DNA of 64,000 bases from Cytobacillus purgationiresistens (GCF_030813235.1 NZ_JAUSUB010000001.1:186001-250000), one strand, 5' to 3'. Shown: positions 1 to 7,970, counted from the stretch's first letter. Numbers and translations: made by a program. Notes: generated from the sequence alone by a model not told the origin.

Positions 1-162
1 AAAAACATAAAAAAAGCGGTCGATGAAGGACTAGAGCTTCCGTTTGATCAAGCTATCAAAAGGGAAGCAGAACTATTCCAGGAGCTATTTCTCACGGAGG
101 ATGTGAAGGAAGGTGTTCAAGCTTTTTTAGAGAAGCGAAAACCACAATTTATTGGGAAGTAG
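1..162 (+). CDS. Enoyl-CoA hydratase/isomerase (crotonase) family, C-terminal end only
   Basis: The window opens inside this gene; 53 codons remain before the TAG stop. The tail reads E-x-x-x-F-x-x-x-F-x-TED-x-KEG-x-x-AFLEKRKPxF, the usual C-terminal helix of crotonase-fold enoyl-CoA hydratases of fatty-acid and branched-chain acyl-CoA breakdown. The active-site half lies outside the window, so substrate and exact enzyme class cannot be judged. A strong hairpin terminator follows 3 bases after the stop, so this is the last gene of its transcript. Confidence 0.8.
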   Translation, partial: KNIKKAVDEGLELPFDQAIKREAELFQELFLTEDVKEGVQAFLEKRKPQFIGK

Positions 163-165
163 TAT

Positions 166-202
166 AAAAAGCTGTCGTGAATGATATTCATGTCAGCTTT
201 TT
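166..202 (+). terminator. Rho-independent terminator after the crotonase gene
   Basis: A 17-bp stem (AAAAAGCTG... pairing with ...CAGCTTTTT) with one T-T mismatch and a 3-base loop; the distal arm ends in a T run. It directly follows the stop codon. Confidence 0.85.
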
Positions 203-657
203 AATTTGAAAGATTCCATTCTTGAAATTTTTAAAAATAGGAAAATCAGCTATACTCCCTCAGTGAAAAATCTCTTATTCAATCCATACCTTTTTCATTA
301 ATACAAAGGACTATTACCTCATAAAAAAATTTCATTTCAAAACTATACTTTTCTAGAACTCCTGCTAAATTAACCTACTAGGCTAACCTATTCAGGTATT
401 TTTGCCTATATCTCGCGAAAACCGAAATAAATAGAGTAATAATACTAGATTAAGATGGGACATACTACCCTTATCAGAAAATTCAAAACAAAGTAATATT
501 TTACATATAAAACCATTATAAACTTATTTTGTATACAAATCCATTTTTCATCAATGATTTACATATAGATAAAAATTGATAAAAAGGGGGAAATGAAACA
601 ACGTTTTAAGCATTATGGGGAATGAAGAATGATCTGTTAAAAGGGGAGGAAATTAAG
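203..657. other. Non-coding leader region upstream of the matrix locus
   Basis: About 450 AT-rich bases without a convincing gene. The 10-mer TTTACATATA occurs twice in the distal half, near 503 and 557, close to where a promoter for the camelysin-like gene should lie. I could not settle a -35/-10 pair or recognise a SinR-type operator. Confidence 0.5.
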
Positions 658-1248
658 TTGGGTATTAAGAAAAAGCTTGGAATGGGCGTAGCGTCTGCAG
701 CATTAGGTATTGCATTAATCGGTGGTGGAACCTTTGCTTATTTTAGCGATACGGTTACGACACAAAATACATTTGCTGCTGGGACATTGGATTTATCTGT
801 TAATCCTGAAGCTGTTATCAATATTGATAATATTAAACCAGGGGATACAATGACAAGAGAATTTATTCTTGAAAATAACGGCAGCTTGAAAATTGCTAAT
901 ATTAATCTAGTTACTAACTATACAGTTAATGATGCTGCAAATGATAATGTTGAAGATTTCGGCAAACATATCAGAGTGAACTTCCTGTGGAATTGGGACA
1001 AAGAAAGTGAACCAATTTTTGAGACAACCCTTTATGAACTACAAAACATGGATCCAGATGTGGTAAAACGAGATTTATGGGATCCATTATGGGCTCAAAA
1101 GGGTGGAATAGAACCAGGTCAATCAAATGAACTATGGGTTCAATTTGAATTTATCGATAATGGTGAGGAGCAAAATGCATACCAAGGTGACAGCCTTTCA
1201 CTGGAATGGATATTTAATGCGACTCAAGGCGAAGGGGAAAATCTGTAA
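658..1248 (+). CDS. calY: Camelysin/TasA-family secreted matrix protein with SipW-type signal peptide
   Basis: 196 residues, close to Bacillus cereus CalY (about 197) and shorter than B. subtilis TasA (261). I place the start at TTG 658, not the upstream in-frame ATG at 622, because AAGGGGAGGA at 641-650 sits at correct spacing and the protein then begins MGIKKKLGMGVAS, the typical start of this family. Residues 1-35 form a SipW-type signal (charged KKK, hydrophobic core, GGGTFAYFSD), followed by a beta-sandwich repertoire typical of peptidase family M73/TasA (GTLDLSV near 43, KPGD near 63, NFLWNWD, WVQFEF). Members form extracellular fibres in biofilms; peptidase activity was reported for camelysin. 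First gene of a locus ending in sipW. Confidence 0.88.
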   Translation: MGIKKKLGMGVASAALGIALIGGGTFAYFSDTVTTQNTFAAGTLDLSVNPEAVINIDNIKPGDTMTREFILENNGSLKIANINLVTNYTVNDAANDNVEDFGKHIRVNFLWNWDKESEPIFETTLYELQNMDPDVVKRDLWDPLWAQKGGIEPGQSNELWVQFEFIDNGEEQNAYQGDSLSLEWIFNATQGEGENL

Positions 1249-1280
1249 GACTAAAATGATAGCTTAGGAGGTTAGGAAAA

Positions 1281-2873
1281 TTGAAGATTAAAACAAAGGT
1301 GATTTCAACCGCATTCGCATTATCAATCGCTTTAGGTGCACTTGGTGGTGAAGCCAGTGCTGAGTCTTACAAGATTAATTTCCATGATGACTATTCTACA
1401 CCTTCATATATCATTGAGAACTGGAAAGCGCCTGCTGGCTTAAGTAAAAAGGAAGCTGCAATCGCTTACCTTACAAAAAACAGCGGGAAATTTAAAATGA
1501 TGAAGGCTGAAGCAGCAGAAAGCTTTAAAATAAAAGAAGAAATAAACGATAAGGAGACAGGAACACACCACTTTAAGGTTGATCAGCTTTATAAAGGAAT
1601 TCCTGTCTACGGTGCGGATCAAACCTTGTCATTAAGCAGCAACAATGAAGTCACATCCTTTTTCGGAAAAGTGGTTCCTAATTTAGATGGAGAAAAAATC
1701 AATACGAAGGTCTCTATCACAAAAAAAGAGGCAATTGAAATCACTAAAGCAGGAATTGAAACAGAGATTGGCGAAGTATCATCTTATGATGGAGAATTAA
1801 AGCTAGAGCCATTTATCTATGAACATAATGGAAGTTTCTACAGTACTTATCTTGTAACCGCATCAACAAGCAATCCAGAAGTTGGATTCTGGCATTACTT
1901 TATTGATACTGCTACAGGTGAAGTAATTGATAGCTTTAATGCGGCACATGAAGTGACTGCTTTCGGTCACGGTGTGTTTGGCGGCAAGCAAATGTTTGAA
2001 GCATCTTTCATTGATGGTTTATTCCGCTTGCATGATCAAACGCGTGGGCAAGGGGTGATTACTTACGATTACGATAATAACATCAATGAGGACGTAACAA
2101 GTGTAAGCAAAATGTTCCGTGATGGAGCAGCGATTGATGCACATGCGAATTCTCAAAAAACATATGATTATTTCAAAGGAACATTTGGTCGGAATTCTGT
2201 AGATAATAGAGGACAGCGTCTCCTGTCTCGAGTACATGTTGGGGAGAATTGGAATAACGCATCATGGAATGGTGTATATATGTCCTATGGTGATGGCGAT
2301 GGCATGCGCTTCCATAGTCTAGCAGGTGGACTGGATGTTGCTGCTCATGAAATGTCTCACGGTGTTATTCAGCATACAGCGAACCTCATTTATCGAAACG
2401 AATCAGGAGCTTTAAATGAATCTTTTGCAGATATATTTGGTGCAATGGTGGATCGTGAAAACTGGATAATCGGTGAAGATATTATGGCAAACGGTGCAAT
2501 CGGTCTTCGTTCTTTAGAGGATCCAGCTGTATTAATTGAAAACAGGACGCAAGCACCATATCCTGATCACTGGGATCGCAGATATACAGGAACGCTTGAT
2601 AGTGGCGGCGTTCATATCAACAGCAGTATTAATAATAAAGCAGCTTACCTCGTTTCTGAAGGAGGAGAGCATTATGGTGTACAAGTAACTGGTGTCGGAC
2701 GTGAAGCAACAGAACAAATCTATTATCGCGCCCTATCTACTTACCTAACATCAAGCTCTAACTTCGCAATGATGAGGCAAGCAGCAATTCAAGCGGCAAC
2801 AGATTTATATGGAAGTAATTCAGACGCAGTCAATGCTGTAAAACAAGCCTATAATTCTGTTGGGGTTTACTAA
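1281..2873 (+). CDS. Secreted M4 (thermolysin/bacillolysin-family) neutral metalloprotease precursor
   Basis: 530 residues starting at TTG 1281 behind TAGGAGG. A Sec signal peptide (about 1-27, ending ASA) is followed by an FTP/PepSY propeptide (about 40-215) and the M4 catalytic domain. The zinc site is complete: H356-E-M-S-H360, third ligand E380 in GALNESFADIFG, and H445 in GGVHINS as transition-state histidine. The propeptide inhibits and folds the enzyme until autocleavage. It lies 32 bases after calY and before the tapA-like/sipW pair, with a hairpin between. The signal peptide is Sec type I, not SipW type, so it is probably not a SipW substrate. Its place in the matrix locus suggests a role in processing or turning over matrix protein; that is inference. 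Confidence 0.93.
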   Translation: MKIKTKVISTAFALSIALGALGGEASAESYKINFHDDYSTPSYIIENWKAPAGLSKKEAAIAYLTKNSGKFKMMKAEAAESFKIKEEINDKETGTHHFKVDQLYKGIPVYGADQTLSLSSNNEVTSFFGKVVPNLDGEKINTKVSITKKEAIEITKAGIETEIGEVSSYDGELKLEPFIYEHNGSFYSTYLVTASTSNPEVGFWHYFIDTATGEVIDSFNAAHEVTAFGHGVFGGKQMFEASFIDGLFRLHDQTRGQGVITYDYDNNINEDVTSVSKMFRDGAAIDAHANSQKTYDYFKGTFGRNSVDNRGQRLLSRVHVGENWNNASWNGVYMSYGDGDGMRFHSLAGGLDVAAHEMSHGVIQHTANLIYRNESGALNESFADIFGAMVDRENWIIGEDIMANGAIGLRSLEDPAVLIENRTQAPYPDHWDRRYTGTLDSGGVHINSSINNKAAYLVSEGGEHYGVQVTGVGREATEQIYYRALSTYLTSSSNFAMMRQAAIQAATDLYGSNSDAVNAVKQAYNSVGVY

Positions 2874-2882
2874 AAACTAATT

Positions 2883-2922
2883 AAAACTAGCTATCTATAA
2901 TGAAAAATAGGTAGCTAGTTTT
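2883..2922 (+). terminator. Hairpin (terminator or attenuator) between protease and tapA-like gene
   Basis: A fully paired 14-bp stem (AAAACTAGCTATCT with AGGTAGCTAGTTTT, one G-T pair) and a 12-base loop, ending in TTTT. It could terminate the upstream transcript or let only part of it reach tapA-sipW. Confidence 0.7.
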
Positions 2923-2958
2923 ACCTATTTATTTTTAAAGTTAGAGGGTGGCACCGAT

Positions 2959-3399
2959 ATGCAATCAAAAAAATTAAAACAATTATGGAAAACGAGCAAG
3001 CATTTACAAGTGATTGTAAAGCTTGGTGTTGTATGGTTTTTATTCTATGGAATGACCATATCGTTAACAGGTGAAACAAATGCATTATACACCACCTCCA
3101 GTTCCGTAATCATCCAAGCACAGGCAGGGGAATGGGAGATAGCAGAAGACGAACCGCCAGTTGAAGAAGGTGAGCCAATAGCGGAAGAACCACAGGAGAC
3201 CGAGGAAGAGCCGATTAAAGAAAAAGATGCATCAAAAGATAAGGAAGCTGATCAAGAGATTGAAGCTGAAAAAGAAAAAATAGAAAAAGTAACCGAAGAA
3301 GAACAACCAAAAGAAGATGAAAAAACTAAAGAAGAACAACATGAAGTTGAAGCTGAAGGTGAGTTAGACAAGAAAACGGATGGAGGTGACGAGGAGTGA
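2959..3399 (+). CDS. TapA/YqxM-like acidic matrix-assembly protein
   Basis: 146 residues. The N-terminus (about 1-55) has a basic stretch, one hydrophobic segment and a TNALYTTSSS-type junction like SipW-processed signals. The rest is an extremely Glu/Lys-rich tail, probably disordered or coiled. Size and position immediately before sipW, overlapping it by 4 bases, suggest the TapA (TasA anchoring/assembly) role, although B. subtilis TapA is longer (about 253) and has cysteines this protein lacks. RBS GAGGGTGG precedes ATG 2959. Assignment rests on signal type and synteny, not domain similarity. Confidence 0.6.
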   Translation: MQSKKLKQLWKTSKHLQVIVKLGVVWFLFYGMTISLTGETNALYTTSSSVIIQAQAGEWEIAEDEPPVEEGEPIAEEPQETEEEPIKEKDASKDKEADQEIEAEKEKIEKVTEEEQPKEDEKTKEEQHEVEAEGELDKKTDGGDEE

Positions 3400-3974
3400 A
3401 GAAAGCTTTCAAAGTCGTAAGTTCGATTATTACTTTTGTCATGTTTGTGAATATTGCGGCCTTAGCCTTTATTGTTATCTCCTCAAAAGCATCAGGAGGA
3501 GAGCCATTAATCTTTGGCCATCAATTAAAAGCAGTCTTATCAGGGTCAATGGAGCCGACTTTTCAAACTGGTTCAATCATTGCGGTTAATCCTCTAAATG
3601 GAGAGGAAAAGAAAGCGCTTAAAGCGGGAGATGTCATCACTTTTCAAACCAAAGATGATATTTTAGTTACGCATAGAATAACAGATGTACAAACCAATGA
3701 AAGCCATGTAATGTATGAAACGAAAGGTGATAACAATAATGCCATCGATCTTGAATTAGTCCTCGCTGAAAATGTGACGGCTGTCTATTCAGGGTTTACG
3801 ATTCCATATGCAGGTTATTTTGTTGATTTTGCTCAATCCAAAGAAGGAAGCGCACTTCTTTTAATTGGCCCAGGCCTCATCTTATTGGTCTATGCTGCAT
3901 TTACCATCTATCAAGGGCTAAGAGAAGTTGATAAAAAAACAGAAGAGATTCAATCCAAGGAAAATATCGTCTAA
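3396..3974 (+). CDS. sipW: Signal peptidase I of the SipW (ER-type) class
   Basis: 192 residues, GTG start overlapping the previous stop, RBS GGAGGTGA. N-terminal membrane segment (about 7-30), catalytic serine S51 in SGSMEPT, and H93 in VTHRI replacing the lysine of ordinary bacterial type I peptidases; this Ser/His arrangement defines the ER-type SipW class. YETKGDNNN is the conserved box E region. A second membrane segment lies near 150-170. It cleaves the signal peptides of TasA/CalY and TapA-type proteins at the outer face of the membrane; both likely substrates are encoded just upstream. Confidence 0.93.
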   Translation: MKKAFKVVSSIITFVMFVNIAALAFIVISSKASGGEPLIFGHQLKAVLSGSMEPTFQTGSIIAVNPLNGEEKKALKAGDVITFQTKDDILVTHRITDVQTNESHVMYETKGDNNNAIDLELVLAENVTAVYSGFTIPYAGYFVDFAQSKEGSALLLIGPGLILLVYAAFTIYQGLREVDKKTEEIQSKENIV

Positions 3975-4007
3975 AATCACGCTAAATTTCATAAGCGTGA
4001 TTTTTTT
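3973..4007 (+). terminator. Terminator of the matrix locus
   Basis: AAATCACGCT pairs with AGCGTGATTT across a short loop, followed by seven T; it overlaps the sipW stop. Confidence 0.85.
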
Positions 4008-4107
4008 ATGGCAATCTGCAATTTAATTTAGGGGAAGCACCTTGTTTAAGGAGTAAAAAGCTATTTAGATGGATGAGACTTTTGAAATTTTGATGTTGGA
4101 ATGGATA

Positions 4108-4207
4108 AGCGCCGATATATAAGAAAAGTCGGCGATATAATGAAATGATCGCTGATATATGAAAAAAATCGCCGATAAAACGAAATGATCACCGATATCC
4201 CTAAATA
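4108..4207. repeat. Five-unit 20-bp tandem repeat built on ATCGCCGATA
   Basis: Variants of ATCGCCGATA start at 4108, 4128, 4148, 4168 and 4188, exactly 20 bases apart, each followed by an A-rich half (about TATGAAAAAA). Unit 2 carries the inverted core TCGGCGATA. No reading frame is maintained. The array fills much of the gap between the sipW terminator and the quinone oxidoreductase gene. Confidence 0.85.
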
Positions 4208-4309
4208 TCCCCTCAATCCCCACTATAAAATGAGAAAACCCAAATGAAATAACTGAAATTTCCGAGTTTTTTATGTAATATATACATATATGGGATGAGG
4301 TGGAAAAAG

Positions 4310-5299
4310 ATGAAAGCGATAATGGTCTATGAACACGGGACTGCAGATGTATTATCATACATAGATACTGACATACCGCAAATAACCGAAACACAAGTTC
4401 TAATTAAAGTAATGAAGAGCAGTGTTAATTACGCAGATATTAAAACGCGTATGGGCAACAAAGATAAAGGGAATTTCCCTTTTGTTCCAGGGCTTGATAC
4501 GGCAGGTGTGGTTGTAAGGATTGGAAAAAAAGTTACACGGCTGAAAGAGGGTGACAAAGTCATAGCTTTCCCAGCATCGGGCTCGTATGCAGAATATGCA
4601 GCAGCGGAAGAGATTCTAACCTATCACCTTCCTGAACATCTATCCTTCACAGAAGCAGCTGCATGTCCGACTGTTAGCTTTTTGTCTTATCATCTATTGT
4701 CGCAAATTGCGAGGATGGACAAAGGCGAAACGGTTTTGATTCATTCAGCTGCTGGCGGTGTGGGTAGCACTGCCGTTCAGCTTGCAAAAATATTAGGTGC
4801 GGGAAAAGTTATCGGAACCGTTGGTCATGAGAGCAAGAAGGAGATCGCTCTTAAGGCTGGCGCTGATTATGTGATTAGTCGAGAGAATGATGAGTTCCAT
4901 GAAATCGTAAATGATCTTACAGATGGCAAGGGTGTAAATATTATTCTCGATTCTCTTGCAGGAACTACTACTAGTGATAGCCTGCTTTGTTTAGCACATT
5001 ATGGACGATTAATTCAGTTTGGCAATAGCAGCGGGTTCGCAGGAACGATTAAAACAAGTGATCTTCATGCTAGCTGCCGATCGGTGTTGGGCTTTAGTTT
5101 AGGAACAACGAGAAAGCAGCGGCCAGCTTTACTATTGCCTACAGCGGAAAAGGTCCTTAACTTACTGGTGGAAGAGAAGCTGCAGATTCAGATAGGAGAA
5201 CAATTTTCGTTAAAAGAGGCAAGGAAAGCTCATCAGTTGATGGAAAGCAGGATGAGTACAGGGAAAATTTTATTAGATATTTCTAACGATCTTGACTAG
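4310..5299 (+). CDS. Zinc-type alcohol dehydrogenase-like quinone oxidoreductase (MDR superfamily)
   Basis: 329 residues. ATG 4310 is preferred over ATG 4295 because GAGGTGG lies 6 bases before it. N-terminal GroES-like domain (PGLDTAGVV near 61, EGDKVIAFP) and a Rossmann domain with the NADPH motif around HSAAGGVGSTAVQLA (about 142-156). Catalytic zinc cysteines are absent, as in the QOR branch, which reduces quinones or enoyl/enone substrates with NADPH. It is followed 11 bases later by a histidine phosphatase gene, probably co-transcribed. True substrate unknown. Confidence 0.85.
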   Translation: MKAIMVYEHGTADVLSYIDTDIPQITETQVLIKVMKSSVNYADIKTRMGNKDKGNFPFVPGLDTAGVVVRIGKKVTRLKEGDKVIAFPASGSYAEYAAAEEILTYHLPEHLSFTEAAACPTVSFLSYHLLSQIARMDKGETVLIHSAAGGVGSTAVQLAKILGAGKVIGTVGHESKKEIALKAGADYVISRENDEFHEIVNDLTDGKGVNIILDSLAGTTTSDSLLCLAHYGRLIQFGNSSGFAGTIKTSDLHASCRSVLGFSLGTTRKQRPALLLPTAEKVLNLLVEEKLQIQIGEQFSLKEARKAHQLMESRMSTGKILLDISNDLD

Positions 5300-5310
5300 A
5301 GGAGAAAAAC

Positions 5311-5859
5311 ATGACTAAAAAAGTATATTTAATTAGGCATTGTGAAGCTCTGGGACAGCCTCCCGAAGCGCCGTTAACAAAAAAAGGCGAGGAGCAGGCG
5401 AAGTCTTTAGCGGAATTTTTTAAAGAGAGAGAAGTAGATAAAATTGTCTCCAGTCCATTTATCCGTGCGAAGAGCTCAATTAACAAGGTAAGCACTAATA
5501 AAAAGCTAGATATAGAAATGGATGAACGTCTGAAAGAAAGAGTATTGAGCACAGAAGATCTGCCGAATTGGCGTGAGCTTTTGCAATTATCTTTTACTGA
5601 TTTGAACCTGAAGCCTCCAGGTGGGGAGTCCAGTTTAGAGGCGATGAATCGAATTGCAGCAGTAATTAATGAGGTGTTACAAAGCGAAAGTGAAAATATT
5701 CTCATTGTTTCTCATGGAAATTTACTCTCATTATTATTAAAAAAATATGATGAGGGTTTCGGATTTGAAAGCTGGCAAGCACTGACGAATCCAGATGTTT
5801 ATCAATTGACGTTTTTTAATGAAAATATGAGCTATAAGAGGATTTGGAGTGATAAATAG
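5311..5859 (+). CDS. Histidine phosphatase superfamily protein (copy 1)
   Basis: 182 residues, RBS GAGGAG. The phosphate pocket shows R9-H10 in LIRHCEA (Cys instead of the usual Gly), an arginine in SSPFIRA and the second catalytic H135 in VSHGN. The family includes phosphoglycerate mutases and broad-specificity small-molecule phosphatases; size and the lack of PGM-specific inserts favour the latter. It is clearly paralogous to the gene at 6664 (both share ERLLS/RVLST near the middle and a YQLTF...RIWGD/S end). Its TAG stop overlaps the GTG of the decayed gene that follows. Confidence 0.85.
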   Translation: MTKKVYLIRHCEALGQPPEAPLTKKGEEQAKSLAEFFKEREVDKIVSSPFIRAKSSINKVSTNKKLDIEMDERLKERVLSTEDLPNWRELLQLSFTDLNLKPPGGESSLEAMNRIAAVINEVLQSESENILIVSHGNLLSLLLKKYDEGFGFESWQALTNPDVYQLTFFNENMSYKRIWSDK

Positions 5860-6152
5860 TGATTAACTAGCAAGATAAGACCTTTGTTGGAGTAGTACAA
5901 GAAGAAAGTATCTTATTTGGCGATTACTATGGGGGAAACATTGTGAAAGGCACTCTTATTGGCATTGTTCATGGAGATGGAAGCTTAACCTTTCACTATA
6001 ATCATATCAATCAAAACGGAGAGATTAGGGGTGGGAAATGTGAATCTGCGCCTGTTGTTCTGCAAGATGGTCGGATTCGTTTATATGAAAAGTGGAAATG
6101 GACAGACAATCAGGAAGGTAAAGGCAGCTCGATTGTAGAAGAGGCCCTATGA
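5859..6152 (+). pseudogene. Decayed small protein of the family annotated N-acetylglutamate synthase-like
   Basis: Reading from GTG 5859 gives MIN[13 protein letters not shown]: codon 4 is TAG where a tyrosine codon is expected. Downstream the frame stays open ([40 protein letters not shown]), matching the conserved second half of a Bacillus family of about 110 residues. Compared with my memory of that family, roughly 17-20 residues are missing between VVQEE and LFGDYYGG. A shorter product could still start at GTG 5943 (69 residues), since GGGGG lies upstream. I read it as a remnant with a nonsense change and an internal deletion. Confidence 0.7.
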
Positions 6153-6211
6153 TAAAAGCTATGAGTTAGGTAGGCAAAAACACATTTCAATAAAAAGAGA
6201 GGTGTATTAAA

Positions 6212-6667
6212 ATGAGTACTTGCTTCATCTGCAAAAAGCATTCTGGTGAAATAAAAGTAAGTGGTGGTACCGTTTATGAAGATGAATATGTTTATGCAGG
6301 TCATATCTATTCAGAAGACGATGATCATTATCTTGGATATATGATGATTGATTTAAAACGGCATGCACCCGGTTTAGGGGATATGACAGATGATGAGTCA
6401 AAAGCATTTGGCAGTCTCTTAAATAAACTGAGACAGGGGTTGAAAGTTATCGAAGGGGCAGAGCATATATATGCTTTTGTCGCTGGAGATGCTGTTCCCC
6501 ATTTACATATGCATATCATACCTAGATATTCAGATACTCCTGAAGAGTATTGGGGTCCAGGAGCCGTTATGAAATGGCCTGGGGCAAGAAAAGGTGGTAA
6601 ACATGATATAGAAAAAGTTTGCCATCGATTGAAAGAGTTTTTAGTAGATGAGAAAAGCCTTTCATGA
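6212..6667 (+). CDS. HIT family nucleotide hydrolase/transferase-like protein
   Basis: 151 residues, RBS GAGAGGTG. The family signature H97-L-H99-M-H101 is intact (HLHMHIIPRY), with an N-terminal CFICKKH segment that may bind zinc. HIT proteins cleave nucleotidyl-phosphoramidates, dinucleoside polyphosphates or related bonds through a nucleotidylated central histidine. The C-terminal WGPGAVMKWPGARKGG segment is typical of a Bacillus subgroup. The stop overlaps the next start (ATGA), so it is translationally coupled to a histidine phosphatase. Confidence 0.9.
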   Translation: MSTCFICKKHSGEIKVSGGTVYEDEYVYAGHIYSEDDDHYLGYMMIDLKRHAPGLGDMTDDESKAFGSLLNKLRQGLKVIEGAEHIYAFVAGDAVPHLHMHIIPRYSDTPEEYWGPGAVMKWPGARKGGKHDIEKVCHRLKEFLVDEKSLS

Positions 6668-7236
6668 TCCTAACTAATGTATGCCTTGTTCGGCATGCCC
6701 ATTCTGTATATACGACTGATGAGCTGGATCGCGGATTATCTAAGCAAGGCTTTAAAGATGCCGAAAAAGTCTCAGACTTACTAAGCGGATTAGATGCAGA
6801 TGCGATCATATCAAGTCCATATAACCGGGCAATTCAAACAGTTCAAGGAATAGCAAAGAAGAATAAGAAGGCAATCATTATTAACGAAGATTTGCGGGAG
6901 AGGCTTCTTAGTCCTGAAAAAACAGCTGATTTTAACCGCTTAATCCATAAAGTGTGGGAGAATCCAAGCTTTTATGTGGAAGGCGGGGAGTCAAATGAAG
7001 TTGCGCAAAGGCGGGGAATTGCTGCATTCCAGACAGTATTATCAAATTTTCACGGGGGAAATATTGTGATTGGGACTCACGGAAATATCATGACGCTTAT
7101 TATGAATTACTTTGACGCACAGTATGATTTTAAATTTTGGCAAACGTTAAGTATGCCTAACATTTATCAACTAACATTTGACCAAGATCAGCTGATCAAT
7201 GTACACCGTATTTGGGGGGACAGGGAACAGTCATAA
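6664..7236 (+). CDS. Histidine phosphatase superfamily protein (copy 2)
   Basis: 190 residues. Catalytic motif R10-H11-A-H-S in LVRHAHS, SSPYNRA arginine, and H139 in GTHGN are all present. It overlaps the HIT gene by 4 bases and is paralogous to the phosphatase at 5311, which suggests duplication around the HIT gene. Substrate unknown; coupling to HIT suggests a phosphorylated nucleotide or related small metabolite, which is inference. Confidence 0.85.
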   Translation: MILTNVCLVRHAHSVYTTDELDRGLSKQGFKDAEKVSDLLSGLDADAIISSPYNRAIQTVQGIAKKNKKAIIINEDLRERLLSPEKTADFNRLIHKVWENPSFYVEGGESNEVAQRRGIAAFQTVLSNFHGGNIVIGTHGNIMTLIMNYFDAQYDFKFWQTLSMPNIYQLTFDQDQLINVHRIWGDREQS

Positions 7237-7301
7237 TCGTTGGCTGTTTCTTCTTGATTATCGAGACGATTTTTTTCAATTAATGTTTAAAAGATTTATC
7301 A

Positions 7302-7682
7302 TTACCGCTTTGCAAGTACAACTAAGTTACTAAAAAGCGTTACAATTATAAGACAGGATAGTAAATTAATCGTTTGACTGCCATCAAGCTGAATAAGATT
7401 AAAGCGAAAAAGGAACATAAATATTATTATATAAACCATTAAAAAAATATAGCCATTATACATGGCCTTTTCTCTAATCTTTTGTGCCCGTTCATCATTT
7501 TCCTTTATTTGGGGATATAAGTAAGCCAGACAAAAACACATGAAGCTAAGTGCAAATAAACTAGTATATGCACCTAGTATCTCTTGATTGCCAATGAGCA
7601 AAATAATCACACCTATAATGAAAAATATACTACCAAAGAATATAAAACTTCTGACGTATCCTTGCTCATCCTTATTCCTCAT
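7302..7682 (-). CDS. Four-helix membrane protein, normally partnered with an XRE regulator
   Basis: 126 residues with four hydrophobic segments (about 12-30, 35-53, 74-95, 102-122) and a conserved-looking cytoplasmic ENDERAQKIREKA motif between helices 2 and 3. Proteins of this layout (often labelled permease or DUF2178/DUF3796-like) usually follow a small XRE repressor gene. Here that gene is present but broken (7679-7864), and ATG 7682 overlaps its TGA. Function unknown. Confidence 0.75.
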   Translation of the reverse strand: MRNKDEQGYVRSFIFFGSIFFIIGVIILLIGNQEILGAYTSLFALSFMCFCLAYLYPQIKENDERAQKIREKAMYNGYIFLMVYIIIFMFLFRFNLIQLDGSQTINLLSCLIIVTLFSNLVVLAKR

Positions 7683-7864
7683 TCTTCAATCTTCTCCTCT
7701 TCATTTAATAATAATACAGCCTCTACGTTTGAACGGAAACAGTGTGCAATGTGAATATCTAGTGGTAGAGAAGGTTGTATCTCCCTTTCACAATTGAATA
7801 ATGGTTTGCCATCTGTTATTATGAAATGCCATTTTTTGTCTTAATTTTTCATTCGATTTTTCAT
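7679..7864 (-). pseudogene. Decayed XRE-family helix-turn-helix regulator
   Basis: Starting at ATG 7864 (RBS AAAGGG) the frame reads MKNRMKN then stops. Shifting frame gives LRQKNGIS followed by two TAA codons where Gln-Gln is expected, then QMA; after an apparent deletion comes IVKGRYN, and back in the first frame PSLPLDIHIAHCFRSNVEAV and a Glu-rich end. These are, in order, the conserved pieces of the about 67-residue repressors that precede the membrane protein at 7302. At least two frameshifts, two nonsense codons and a deletion inactivate it. Confidence 0.85.
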
Positions 7865-7894
7865 TGCATACCCTTTCTTTTCCTACTTCTTTTA

Positions 7895-7918
7895 AGTATA
7901 AAGTAAAGTTTGCTTTAC
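7895..7918 (-). promoter_or_regulatory. Candidate promoter/operator of the XRE-membrane protein pair
   Basis: On the minus strand GTAAAG-CAAA-CTTTAC (7903-7918) is a perfect inverted repeat immediately upstream of a TATACT -10 element (7895-7900). Position and symmetry fit autorepression by the small XRE protein, now decayed. The -35 match is poor. Confidence 0.5.
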
Positions 7919-7942
7919 TGTAAGTAAGCTTTATAAGAATGA

Positions 7943-7970
7943 AAAAAACAGCTGCAAAGCAGCTGTTTTT
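7943..7970 (-). terminator. Terminator of the AI-2E-family permease gene
   Basis: AAAAACAGCTGC pairs perfectly with GCAGCTGTTTTT over a 3-base loop, followed on the minus strand by T residues; it overlaps the stop codon. Confidence 0.88.
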
